From NCBI GenBank assembly GCA_964019165.1, contig OZ025281.1, forward strand, positions 4,491,240 to 4,555,239: a stretch of 64,000 bases of DNA. The letters run 5' to 3'. A program made the translations under genes and the position numbers. The notes under the pieces were generated by a model that searched no databases, was not told where the DNA came from, and worked only from the letters and a program-made list of their open reading frames with translations. Below are positions 8,765-20,700 of the stretch, piece after piece (position 1 is the stretch's first letter; every line of letters begins with the position of its first letter). The stretch comes from Mastigias papua. Its lineage: Eukaryota; Cnidaria; Scyphozoa; Rhizostomeae; Mastigiidae.

Positions 8765-10795
8765 CCTTAAACAAATAAGAATGTTCTTCAACGAATAAGA
8801 ATGTTCTTCAACGAATAAGAATGTTCTTCAATGAATAAAAATGTTCTTCAACCAATAAGAATATTCTTCAACGAATAAAAATGTTCTTCAATGAATAAGA
8901 ATGTTCTTCAACGAATAAGAATGTTCTTCAACGAATAAGAATGTTCTTCAACGAATAAGAATGTTCTTCAACGAATAAGAATGTTCTTCAACGAATAAGA
9001 ATGTTCTTCAACGAATAAGAATGTTCTTCAACGAATAAGAATGTTCTTCAACGAATAAGAATGTTCTTCAACGAATAAGAATGTTCTTCAACGAATAAGA
9101 ATGTTCTTCAACGAATAAGAATGTTCTTCAATGAATAAGAATGTTCTTCAACGAATAAGAATGTTCTTCAACGAATAAGAATGTTCTTCAACGAATAAGA
9201 ATGTTCTTCAATGAATAAAAATGTTCTTCAACCAATAAGAATATTCTTCAATGAATAAGAATGTTCTTCAACGAATAAGAATGTTCTTCAACGAATAAGA
9301 ATGTTCTTCAATGAATAAGAATGTTCTTCAACGAATAAGAATGTTCTTCAACGAATAAGAATGTTCTTCAACGAATAAGAATGTTCTTCAACGAATAAGA
9401 ATGTTCTTCAATGAATAAGAATGTTCTTCAATGAATAAGAATGTTCTTCAACGAATAAGAATGTTCTTCAATGAATAAAAATGTTCTTCAACCAATAAGA
9501 ATATTCTTCAACGAATAAAAATGTTCTTCAACGAATAAGAATGTTCTTCAACGAATAAGAATGTTCTTCAACGAATAAGAATGTTCTTCAACCAATAAGA
9601 ATATTCTTCAACGAATAAAAATGTTCTTCAACGAATAAGAATGTTCTTCAACGAATAAGAATGTTCTTCAATGAATAAGAATGTTCTTCAATCAATAAGA
9701 ATGTTCTTCAACGAATAAGAATGTTCTTCAATGAATAAAAATGTTCTTCAACCAATAAGAATATTCTTCAACGAATAAAAATGTTCTTCAACGAATAAGA
9801 CTGTTCTTCAACGAATAAGAATGTTCTTCAACGAATAAGAATGTTCTTCAACGAATAAGAATGTTCTTCAACGAATAAGAATGTTCTTCAACGAATAAAA
9901 CTGTTCTTCAACGAATAAGAATGTTCTTCAACGAATAAGAATGTTCTTCAACGAATAAGAATGTTCTTCAACGAATAAGAATGTTCTTCAACGAATAAGA
10001 ATGTTCTTCAACGAGTAAGAATGTTCTTCAACGAATAAGAATGTTCTTCAACGAATAAGAATGTCCTTCAACGAATAAGAATGTTCTTCAACGAATAAGA
10101 ATGTTCTTCAACGAATAAGAATGTTCTTCAACGAATAAGAATGTTCTTCAACGAATAAGAATGTTCTTCAACGAATAAGAATGTTCTTCAACGAATAAGA
10201 ATATTCTTCAACGAATAAGAATGTTCTTCAACGAATAAGAATGTTCTTCAACGAATAAGAATGTTCTTCAATGAATAAGAATGTTCTTCAATCAATAAGA
10301 ATGTTCTTCAACGAATAAGAATGTTCTTCAATGAATAAAAATGTTCTTCAACCAATAAGAATATTCTTCAACGAATAAAAATGTTCTTCAACGAATAAGA
10401 ATGTTCTTCAACGAATAAGAATGTTCTTCAACGAATAAGAATGTTCTTCAACGAATAAGAATGTTCTTCAACGAATAAGAATGTTCTTCAACGAATAAAA
10501 CTGTTCTTCAACGAATAAGAATGTTCTTCAACGAATAAGAATGTTCTTCAACGAATAAGAATGTTCTTCAACGAATAAGAATGTTCTTCAACGAATAAGA
10601 ATGTTCTTCAACGAATAAGAATGTTCTTCAACGAATAAGAATGTTCTTCAATGAATAAGAATGTTCTTCAACCAATAAGAATATTCTTCAACGAATAAAA
10701 CTGTTCTTCAACGAATAAGAATGTTCTTCAACGAATAAGAATGTTCTTCAACGAATAAGAATGTTCTTCAACCAATACGAATGTTCTTTAACGAT
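8765..10795. repeat. 20-bp minisatellite, about 100 tandem units
   Basis: The unit AATAAGAATGTTCTTCAACG repeats head to tail at an exact 20-bp period for about 2 kb, with almost no length variation. Each unit contains the near-palindrome AAGAATGTTCTT. Sequence variants (AATAAAA, ATATTCTT, ACCAAT, ATCAAT, CTGTTC) are not random. The block at 9661-9960 recurs almost exactly at 10261-10560, a 600-bp (30-unit) higher-order duplication. The last units near 10760-10815 decay into unique sequence. The array codes for nothing in any frame. Confidence 0.97.
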
Positions 10796-10815
10796 TATGA
10801 GCGTTTTTGAACGAA

Positions 10816-13676
10816 TATGTTTCAGCTTTCAACTATTCCTTTCATTCATTCCTTTCACTATAGTGTTTATTGTAAAACTATATCAGTTCGGAATGGCGCC
10901 TGAACGTAGCGAGAACTCACTCCGATTGAGGGGACATAAGAAAGAATTGGAGAAAATTGAAAAGTAGAGGTCAGAGCTTGTAGGCCAATGGATCACGTTT
11001 TTCCAGAGGGGGTGAGGCTAGATGCGGCAGCTTGATATGCCGACAGAACCAACATAACTTAAGTGCCGATCGAGCTAAAAATAAATTGCCGAAAATATTT
11101 TGTACTGCATTTTGACATAAATGCCCAACTTGTACTTCATTGCAAAAGAGTAAGAGAGTAGCTAAAAGATATATACTACTAGGCACGACTTTGATGAACA
11201 AAACTGATGCATTTAGACAGTGATACCAGCCGCAGTGGAGGAGGAGAGAAAATTGGGGTTTGGGAGCGAAACCCCGAGAAAAGTTTGTTTTAGGAACACA
11301 ATTTTCAATTTCAGGGAGAAAATGGTTTTAGATGTTAAGATTAGTCTACTCTCGATAGAACTACGTGACCTTGAGGATGAACTAGATTTACAACTTCACG
11401 AGTTTCACATAGCACATATGTTATTTCAAAATTTAACAGGAAAGGAAAATATTTTGATGATGCAATTGCATGAATGTCAAGTTGAAGTATGTGTAAGTGA
11501 AAATTCTCCAATTATGGTAACCACTCACTGCAGCTAAACAAGGGAACTCCACGCAGAAATAGAAAACTAATTACCATTTGATATATAGACGGTAGGATTT
11601 GCTATGCAATTGATCACGATGTGATGCTTTTCAAGTTATTTGGAACAAACTTTCCATTACAGTACAACATAACAATGTTACTTTTCTCAAGGTACCAAGT
11701 GTCAATATTGCTCGGTACTGATCTGCCAATGGAGTGTCATCAGGAAATTGTTGTGCCATCCTTGACCATCATCAGGTCTCCCAGACAGCATAAGAAAAAG
11801 AAACGCATAACATTTTGGGCTTGGCATAATTTTTGCAAATTGGTATATAATATAGTAACTGGATATAAATTAGCATAAAATCTCATAGGCGTTGAACTGA
11901 AATTGTTTTTCCTATATTGTATCCCTGAAGAGATACTGCCAGAATAGAACTGTACTTTTGTAAGCGGGATCTGAGAATTGATGTTGAGAAATGATGGTAA
12001 TAACCCCCAGCACGATAACTCAGTATTGTGCAATTTTAGATGAGGAGATCAGCGGGATTCATTCTCTTGCCAGCGTGCAAAGAAAAGAGAAGAAAAAGAA
12101 CATTTCTATGAAATAACAAAGCTACTCGCAAGACATGTATTTCATAAGCATTTTGATTTACCTGTAGGCACGTAAAGGCTGGGGTGTGTGGGTGTAACAC
12201 CCCCAATTTTCATCCAGTCAGAAAATTGAAGCCAACTATTTCAATTTTCCAATTGCCCTGAGATTTTTAGGCTACTGCATTTCGCGAAAAATATTTTAAG
12301 TTCATTTGAGTCATAAATCTATTTTTCGCGAATGATACATCTTTTTCCAATCGGGTTCTCCTCAGTATGAAATTCAATGATGAAAACAAGAACATTCTAT
12401 TGTCAAAAAGGTCATTTTCCGATGTTTTAGAGGGGGTTATCTAAAAAGTTGTTCTGGGGGCAAGCGCCCATACCCCAACTTTAAGCACCGTGACTATGAC
12501 AGATCATATTGCCACATGGTCTTTGATCCATTGGTGAAAGTTTATTACATGAAAAAGTTTCAGACTCCGAAATTTGGTCTCTACATAAACGCAATCCTTT
12601 TTAGCTGTCTGCAGGCCTGCCTTGTAACAGTAAATTTTCATAGTGAATGTTGAAAGTAAGCAATAGTAAGTGTTGATCAAAGTTTGGCCTTCATACAAAA
12701 TTGATAATTGACCGTTTGTCAGTCAGATTTTTGAGCTCTTCACGCCCCCAAGTGTCCCTCAATTTACACCCCGTTTACCGGTAACCATTCTTTTATGTTT
12801 TTCATTCCTAGTCTTTGCTTCTAGTTGGTGGTTTTCCTTTTTCTACGTGGGTGTTTGTTTGTCCCCTTCATTTTGAACCGCATTAGCTTCAAGCCCGTTA
12901 CCATAATATGTATAACTTAGATCAACTTAGTTGATAAAATACCGTTTAGGTTCCATAAAATAGCATGATATTTAAGAAATGTCATGAAATAGCATAAATT
13001 CCATGAGACTGTAGCATAAAATGGCATAAGATATGGTAGAGAACTGGCATAAATTCATAAAAGAATCCGTAAATCATGCATAAAACCAATATAGCATAAC
13101 GTACTTTGCGAATTTCAATTCATAGCAAATCGGAGTTCATGTATGGTAAAAGAGCAGTTCTGCAACAACACTATCTAGTCACTGATTAATACAAACCGAG
13201 CCTTCAATATGGCACCATGTATCAAAGCAACCCTAATCCAATAGATTCCGATCGATGACAGTGATTTCGAAGCATACGAGTCTGCAGATACCCTAACTGC
13301 CTGCTGTAAATTTGGAACACCATGCTGTGATAGCCATTTTGGCCCAACCAGGTCAGAGAAGATTTAGGACTAAATCCTTCATAAAATCAATGATTCTTCA
13401 ATCTGACACTCGCACCATTGCAATTTGAAGTGAATGGGGGGAATACCTTTTAAGAATTTATTTCTTCGAAGATCAACATGAGAAGCTATAGGTTACTACC
13501 AGTGGCGGATCCAGATCAAGTTCCTTGCTGCCCGGAACTCAGTCAGGTTTTGCAAAATATCACGATATTTCATTGCATTTAAGTTAATGTTAACTAGGTA
13601 TATCATGGGTTACAATTTTGTTTCCAAAACTTTGCACGAGGTAATTCATTGACCCTGGAGAACACTATTGTTACTA
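10816..13676. other. Largely unassigned spacer
   Basis: One orphan exon candidate is listed separately (11315-11486). Two stretches (about 11808-11890 and 12950-13095) are rich in GCATAA/GCATAAAAT motifs, perhaps a degraded repeat. Nothing else could be supported. Confidence 0.4.
11315..11486 (+). CDS. Orphan exon candidate, coiled-coil-like
   Basis: A 172-nt stretch is open and bounded by a good acceptor (TTTTCAATTTCAG) and a donor (GTATGTG at 11487). It encodes a leucine- and acid-rich helix-like segment containing LLSIELRDLEDELDLQLHEF. I do not recognise the family. It could be an exon of an unknown gene, a fragment of a retroelement ORF1, or chance. No phase-compatible partner exon was found nearby. 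Confidence 0.25.
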
Positions 13677-13740
13677 CGTGAAAAGTCTGTTGGTACTACA
13701 GAACGTCACTATAGCACGAAAGGTGGGAACATCCTTTTAG

Positions 13741-13782
13741 CATACTGAAAAGCTTTCTTCGTCCGACACTCGTCAGAGTATG
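13741..13782 (-). ncRNA. Decayed hammerhead-like motif (PLE composite, left end)
   Basis: The minus strand has CATACT, CTGACGA, GTGTCGGAC, then GAAG where GAAA is needed, then a hairpin and AGTATG. Helix I is intact but the conserved last A of GAAA is changed, so cleavage is doubtful. Confidence 0.4.
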
Positions 13783-15190
13783 AAACGTCGGATATATAGT
13801 CAGATGCGGGTACACGTGGTATGATGAATAAGAGATCTATTTGGTCCTATGATTGGCCAATTAGCACCTATTCGCCATTGTTTAATTGAAGAGTCCAAGT
13901 GAGAAAGTTAACTCCTTTTTGTTTACACAAGCTGGGCTTTGAGTCTTAATGTAAACTGATTCCACAACACTTAAATGAAAGGAAGATTCTGCTTGCGAAA
14001 TGATACGAAAATTATCGTCTGTATATGTATTGGCGCATTCTGGATTTGTAATAAGATGTTGTCCTATGTCCAAATCACAAGTCATTTTGGGATTAGTCTT
14101 TTTGCACATACGAGGTGGCTGTTTTCTTATTGTATTATTGTTTCTTGCTGCTCGTGGAAACATGTTGTTTTATTGTTTTACAGGAAACCAACGTTTACTA
14201 GACAGTACATCCATTGGAATTCCTTCAAGCCAAAATCAAGTAAAATTTACCTTATCCAACTTTAGCTGATAGGGCACTTATGATTTGCTCCAAAATTAAA
14301 TTAGATTCTGAGCTGGACACAAGTAAAACAACTAATAATTGACAATGGATATCCAGAGGATGCCCTTATTTCTTGTATTAAGGATAAACTAGCCAACATT
14401 TTATCAGAAAAACTGCCTGGTCCTGAAAAGTGCCCGGTTTAGGGACTGGTCAATATTAATGCCAGGGATTGGGGTGGAAGGAATTGAAATGGGGTATGGA
14501 AATATTGATGGTCACTATGTTGGGTTACTAAACTAAAATTACCATCATTTGTTGGGGTGTCAGATTCTCTATTTGCTTAGAAAGAAATAATATAGCCCGA
14601 AAAAGCGGAAACAGCTTCACATCGGCACGAAAATTCGTAAACTACACAATTTTTTTGAGTGGTAGGAACGCTATTTTTTTTCAGTTGGTAGCATGGCCCT
14701 AGTGTTATAAACCTTTTCGTGCCGATGTGAAGCTCGGTACGTAGGATGCGCTACGCAGAGGCTAGCAGACAGAATAAAACAACATGTACCCACGAGCATC
14801 AGGACGAAAACCACTATAATAAGAGAACAGCCACCTCGTATGTGTAAAAACTCTAATTCTAAAATGAAAAGTGATTCGGCCATAGGACAACATCTTACTA
14901 CAAATCCAGAATGCGCCAAAACATATACAGACGATAATTTTTGGATCATTGGGCAAGCAATATCGTCGTTTCATTTAGGTGTTTTGGAATCAGTATACAT
15001 CAAGACTCAAAACCCAGTCTTGTGTAAACAAAAAGAGTTCGTTTTTTCACTTGGACTCTTCAAGTAAACAATGGTGAATAGGTGCTAATTGGCCAATCAT
15101 AGGGCTAAATAGACGCATTATTCATCATATCACGTGCACCCGCATCTGGCTATATATTTTGGTTCACCTTTCGGTCGTTATCTGACGTTT

Positions 15191-15230
15191 CACACTCTGA
15201 CGAGTGTCGGACGAAAAAAGCTTCAGTATG
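15191..15230 (+). ncRNA. Candidate hammerhead ribozyme (PLE composite, right end)
   Basis: The order is CACACT, CTGACGA, GTGTCGGAC, GAAA, AAAGCTTC, AGTATG. The core is intact, with one mismatch in helix I (C against A) and a two-pair helix III. The predicted cleavage follows C15224. Confidence 0.45.
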
Positions 15231-15294
15231 CTAAAAGAATGTTTTCGCTTTTTCGGGCTATACTGAAGTTCTGTAGTACCAACAGACTTTTCAA

Positions 15295-17139
15295 AGAAAT
15301 AATAATGGAGAAAAGACAAATATTTGCCGCAATCTCAAGAATAGCCTTCATAACTTGTCAGCTTACACTTGCTTTTGAAACAAGGAGTCAATTTTCAATC
15401 GTGGCTTATGACATTTCTTCTTTTCAAAAGCCTTTCCTTTCTAGCGTTTGCATCTCTTGCATAGCCATTGGAAGGAGAGTTATTTGATAGTAATGGAGAA
15501 CAAAAAGTGAGTAGGGATACTGAAGATTATTTGTCACTCAGTGATGATGAAACTGATTCTGCAAAGGGCTATTCAAGTGAGGATGACTTGAAAGGAAAGC
15601 TTGTTTTGCACTTGGTGTCGAGATAGTGAACTCGAAAGGGTAAATGGCAACCGCCATGCTCCCTCATGCAGTGTTCACACGGGCGATAATGCTACGTTGG
15701 TGCATGATGAAATATTGGAGATCTAGTTGTGACGCTTGACATCAGCTGCGGAACATAAGTGCAACACACTAAAACGGACGAGAAAGTACCAAATGGCCCT
15801 TACAATGGAGAATTTTTGATACTAGCTTAATCAACCAAATCGACCGATTTCATGAATGAAATTTATGGTCAATGGGGGGAAACTTTTGTAAATGCTATCC
15901 GAGAAGCCTTTGTCACCATACTACAACAGTTTTATTAGAACAATATTTGAGTGTCTGGCGTTGCTACAAATAACTGCTTTAGAGTCAAATCATTTTCTGA
16001 AGCTTCCATAATGCGTATTCATCCATATTCACAAACATCCCAAGAAGGTTGTTTTCTGTATATCCTTGTGTCCTTAACGATTAATGACTTCAACAATAAA
16101 TGTTCTCCAGGCCAACCTTTCTCAATGGATCAAGAATTTACAGTACTAATCTCTTCTTTAAGGCTTATCTGAGTTAATGCATAAGAAATACCACAGTATA
16201 TGTCTTATGAGCCAAACATTTTCTTTAAAACTGCTAAGCTAAAACTTGTGAATAAATCCAAACAGGCTGACAGCTTACAATTCCATAACTTTGGCCCCAT
16301 TAATCGATGCGTCTCGTAAGGGACTAAAGTAAGAAATGCTCATTGATCTACACTTTCATAAAAACTGAGTGAGATATTTCCTTGAAATTACACACAGGGT
16401 GTAGCAGGAATTAAGCACATAGCAAATTGAACAAAAGACAAATTGATAATAACGCATTATGGCATATAAAAATTATTGGATATTTTTACATATCATTAAC
16501 ACAAATTTTCATTTGTGTATAGCACAAATCCACGGTTCACTTTGCAACTTGTTTCAAGGCCAAACGTCTTTTAGGTCCTGCTTCTCTTCGTCATAAAGAG
16601 CTCACTACATTTTTGCAAGTTTGAATTAAGAAGGGGCGGTAATATCCATGGCAGTATCAACAGTTTCTTAAATTTCATGTATAGAATACCCCTGCTTGTA
16701 GTAAATAAGTACTGACCAGACTCAATGCTGGAGTTTTTACTACTAAGTTAAACCCCAAATGCTCCTCTATTCTCAATATATTACATTTTCAGAATTGCTA
16801 TACATTATTACATTGTTCCCATTTCTTTGTGGCACATGAAATTGCTATCTTTTGAATAATTTATTAACCCGTTTAATATTCATTTAAACATAGTTAAAAA
16901 TTACAGCTGTTTCTTTGACTTGAGTTGCCTAGAGTGTATGTAATCCGTATTGACTTTTGGTTGGGAGGACGCTGACGACCCACCTATCCATAGGTTCATT
17001 TTCAAGTTATTGTGAAGTGGCTTAAAAATCATGGCAATATTGTACTATCGTTTTCCTTCTGTTTTGCGTGTGAAAACATTATTTTCCATGGGATTCAATT
17101 TCAATACATTTTAATACCTTTTGAATTTATCTCACTGGA
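15295..17139. other. Unassigned spacer
   Basis: A short acidic open stretch near 15490-15610 (LSLSDDETDSAKGYSSEDDL) could be a remnant of a transposase N-terminus but is too short to assign. The rest shows no gene or repeat that I can support. Confidence 0.35.
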
Positions 17140-18535
17140 AGTATGTGGACTGCGTGGGAAAATTCTTAAGATATTGAAAGACTTTTGGTCAGATAGGAGG
17201 CAACGAGTGGTCTTAAACGGGCAGTGCTCTAATTGGGATAAAATATCTGCTGGGGTACCACAAGGGTCAGTGCTTGGGCCGCTATTTTTCTTAATATATA
17301 TTAATGATATCACTCATGACGTAGCATGCAACATGAAATTATTTGCTGATGATACTTCTGTGTTTAGGACAGTTCGAGACGAAAATGTAGCTGCACTTGA
17401 CTTAAGCCAGGACTTGGGAAACATTACACTTTGGGCCTGGCAGTGGAAAATGAAATTTAATGCTACTAGAACCGAAGAAGTTTTATTTTCGTGCAAAAGA
17501 GAACAATCTGTGCACCCCGTTCTTAAGTTAGGAGAAGATGTCATATCCCCAAAATCGGAGCACAAACACTTGGGTTTGATTCTAGATTCAAAGGTAAATT
17601 TTAAGAGTCACATTAGAGAAGCCATTTCGAAAGCACAGAGAGGAATTGCATTGTTGAAGCATCTCTCCAAATTTGTATCTAGGGAGGTCCTTGATCAAAC
17701 TTACAAGCTTTATGTTAGACCCCACTTAGATTATGGAGATATTGTGTACCATAAGCATGACCCAGAGATGCACCTAAGCTTTACTGAACAGTTGGAACAG
17801 GTACAATATAATGCTGCAATAGTAGTTACAGGTGCGTGGAAGGGTACAAGTAGGCAGAGGCTTCTTGATGAGCTTGGATGGGAAACACTATATGATCGAA
17901 GGCGGTACCAAAGATTATCCCATTTCTTTTCACTCTCTAGATCCAAAACTCCGGATTACCTCTTCCAAGAAATTCCTAAGCAAAGGGTTACTGAATATGA
18001 CTTAAGAAGTATCCGTAATTTTGAGCAGGATATAAGTAGAACAAAGCGGTACTCCGATTCATATTTTAATAACACACTTTATGAATGGAATCAATTAGAT
18101 AGGGCAGTTCAAGAGTCTCCTTCTATTGCTGTATTTAAGAACAACTTGTTGCAAGTCATTAGACCTGTAAGGAAGCCAGTCTATAACATTTGTGACATAC
18201 CAGGTGTCAAATTACTAACAAGGCTTAGAGTCAAATTCAGTTCCTTAAATGAGCATAGATTTCGCCATAACTTTGAATGCTTGAGTCCAATGTGTATTTG
18301 TGGAGCAGCTAGAGAAGATACAGAGCACTATCTCCTGCATTGCCCCCAGTTTAATGCATTACGTCATCATCTTCTCGGTCAAGTATTAGATGTTGGAATT
18401 GATGTTGCCAGAATGAGCTCTAAGGATCTTTGTAATTTGTTATTGTATGGAAAACCTAATGGAAGTACATTTGTCAACAGGATCATTTTGGAAGGCACTA
18501 TTTCCTTCATGAAATCTTCAAAACGATTTGCTTAA
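17140..18535 (+). mobile_element. 5'-truncated non-LTR retrotransposon (Jockey/CR1-type RT)
   Basis: The element is open without a stop from mid reverse transcriptase to its end at 18533-18535. Visible motifs are the GVPQGSVLGPLFFLIYINDI block, the FADDT catalytic site at about residue 111 of the open frame, the LGLILD thumb-like motif, and a C-terminal Cys/His cluster (CICGAAREDTEHYLLHCPQF) typical of this LINE group. The endonuclease and the first RT motifs are missing, so it is a dead-on-arrival 5' truncation. Coding similarity begins near 17140; the open frame before that is host sequence. The absence of internal stops over about 460 codons suggests fairly recent insertion. Confidence 0.85.
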
Positions 18536-19831
18536 AATTATGGAGTAGCAACAGCCAAACCCTAGTTGTTTTATTTTTTTGTGCCGTTTTGTTTTCTTTT
18601 TCTTGTTTTTCTTTCATTTTACCCCAGGGTGGAATCCATGCAATGTGCCAGATATATCTGGCCTACAATGTATATCTTTATACTCTTTTCTGTTCTCATT
18701 CCTAGTGTGTTTAAAAACGCTAGCTTCACAATAAGCTAATAAGTCATTGTTCTCTGCTTCACAGCTGATGTGAGGCTTACATGGACTGCACCCTGGGAAA
18801 CATTAGAGTTATTAAAGAGAAATTGTAAGTAGCATCTGCAGTGGGAACTTGGTGACTGTGTGCTTTTGCTGAGTGAAGTTTATCTAAGAATGTGCGTAAC
18901 ATGATATCGAATTGCTGGTAATGCATGGAAAGAGAAAGATGGAATCAGGAACCAACACCGAGGACTGGCATTCTACCAATATCTAGAGGATTTTGCCAGC
19001 TCAGTTCCGTATATGAAGCGACTAAAAAGGAAAATAGCCAAGAGAATGAAAAAGTGAGCGAAAAAGTGAATGTGGGCATAAATTGTAGGACACAGAGCTA
19101 GCTTGTTTATTACCTAAGGGTTAAATTTACTTATTAATTAAACTTGATTCTTCAATCAGCAGCAAGCTTAGAAAGACTCTGATGATTGTAATAGAATATA
19201 AACCGTTCGAAAACATTACAAGTATCTCCCAGGGGCAGATTAAGCACGATTTGTTTGGAGAGAGCAGGGGTGTAGGTGAATTGTTGTCTAGACAACGTCC
19301 AGTTTAGTGCTAGGTAGGATCGTGTTAAATAGAGAGTGCCATTTTTAAAGTTTAAGCACAGATAATTAATGCTTTTAAATATCAATAACTAAAATATCAA
19401 TGTTCATTGTGCATTTCTTATAAGCGCAAAGTGGTAGACGTAGGTGAAAAAATTTTGCGAGCTTGGCTGTATATAATACGAGTTGCCATGTGTAGTCTAG
19501 TTTAAGTCCATATGAACTGGTATCTTTCAGAATTGCCTGAGCTCATATAGCGCTAGATTTGGGTCTCCCGTTGAAACGTCCGTGCAGCCAGTCCGAGTAC
19601 ACTGTTTCAGTTAGGACTGCTTTACAGGCAATAAACAAGTTCTTCGATAGGTCCAGGAAGGACAGAGAGCAGATCTTTCATTCGTTCAACGACGTTTATC
19701 GGTGAGGTGGAAACTCCAGATGCCATTTTCAACAGAGTTTTATCGAACCATTTCGAATCAACTCGAAGCCAGAGCAGAGTACTAATTATCATCCAGCCTG
19801 CATCGCGCCATACTGCTTGGAATCATGCTGC
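18536..19831. other. Spacer after the LINE, nothing recognised
   Basis: The LINE 3' UTR probably occupies the first 100-200 bases. No further gene or repeat was seen. Confidence 0.4.
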
Positions 19832-20085
19832 GTTTCGTATTATATTTTCGACACGTTTCGTATTATATATTTGCAAATTTTCGTATTATATATTTGCAAC
19901 TTTTCGAATTATATGTTTGCAACTTTTCGTATTATATATTCCACACTTTTCGTATTATATATTTGACTTTCTTCGTATTATATAATCCACTTCGTATTAT
20001 AAAATCTCATTTTCGTATAATGAAATTAGGGTATGTATTAAAAACTTTGTGTTCGTATTGTAAATAATAGATTCGTATTTTTTCC
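19832..20085. repeat. 23-bp minisatellite, TTTCGTATTATATATTTGCAAC type
   Basis: About eight to ten degenerate units of 20-24 bp begin TTTCGTATTATATATTTGCA or close variants. They become shorter and more diverged towards the right end. The array is not coding; the open frames over it only repeat FRIIY-like peptides. Confidence 0.85.
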
Positions 20086-20339
20086 CTTTTGGCGCGCCAT
20101 AATAATGCAACAAAGAAATTAAATATTTAAAAAGGTGTTTCCTTGTATTTCGTAAGTATTTGAGCTGCCTGTTCACTCGCTTCTCAACATTAAATATTTG
20201 CTAGTCGTCGATATATTAGCAATTATCAGGTGATGAATAGAAATTATGGAATGGGTTTTGTTCTTTGTGACCAGGAATGACATTTGTTGTTTCTTAGAAA
20301 GAAATGTCGGGAAAGACCCTGGAGCCTCGTAGCCACGAA

Positions 20340-20700
20340 AGAGGAAGAAAAGGAAGTTACGTAGCTAAGGAGATAAGATCAAGTTTGTTGATGTTATATT
20401 TGAAGCGAGATAAGTTCTAGGATTCAGAGATGGAAATGAAAGACAAGGTGTTTCATAGTTAACGAGTTTTTTGAATGAAAGATAATTTGTGGGAAAGAGT
20501 TCATGGATTAGGTAGCATGACTTGGAATTGTGTGATTGGGTAGAGCATCTAGTGGGTAAACATGCCTCAGTGGATAAGGAATAATATATGTTGATTTCCA
20601 GTAAGCAATGTCCATGAAAGTATCTGTAGACAATGCAATCAGATATAGTTAAAAGTGCTTTCTCTACGTTTTCACGAGTTGTTGGCAAGTGACCTTTTTG
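20340..20700 (-). pseudogene. LINE 3'-end fragment (same family as 45747-46537)
   Basis: On the minus strand the sequence matches the 3' coding end of the LINE fragment at 45747-46537. Shared blocks in one frame read IHELFPTN.LSF..LVN and S.LNP.TYL.SN.TSTN. Frameshifts have broken the original reading frame. Only the 3' end of the element is present. Confidence 0.65.

Larger units (their letters stand above)
13677..15294. mobile_element. Penelope-like element family 1, palindromic composite copy
   Basis: The outer ends (GAAAAGTCTGTTGGTACTAC at 13679 and its inverse ending near 15293) are long inverted repeats. From 13690 to about 14165 the 3' part of the element runs on the minus strand. From about 14166 to 14460 body sequence runs on the plus strand. 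From 14750 to 15290 the 3' part runs again on the plus strand. Translated pieces match the element at 2098-3160 (IGQHLITNPECA..YTDDNF on both strands). A non-PLE stretch at 14460-14590 and an inverted segment at 14613-14741, bounded by 21-bp perfect inverted arms, show further rearrangement. There is no intact reading frame. Confidence 0.7.

Noticed and set aside
8765..10795. 20-bp repeat as a CRISPR array
   Set aside because: The units are contiguous with no spacers, and the context is a eukaryotic genome.
15134..15487. Protein-coding ORF at the right PLE end
   Set aside because: It crosses the terminal repeat and hammerhead motif and matches no family.
15490..15610. piggyBac-type transposase N-terminus
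   Set aside because: Only a short acidic stretch; no DDE domain or TTAA ends were seen.
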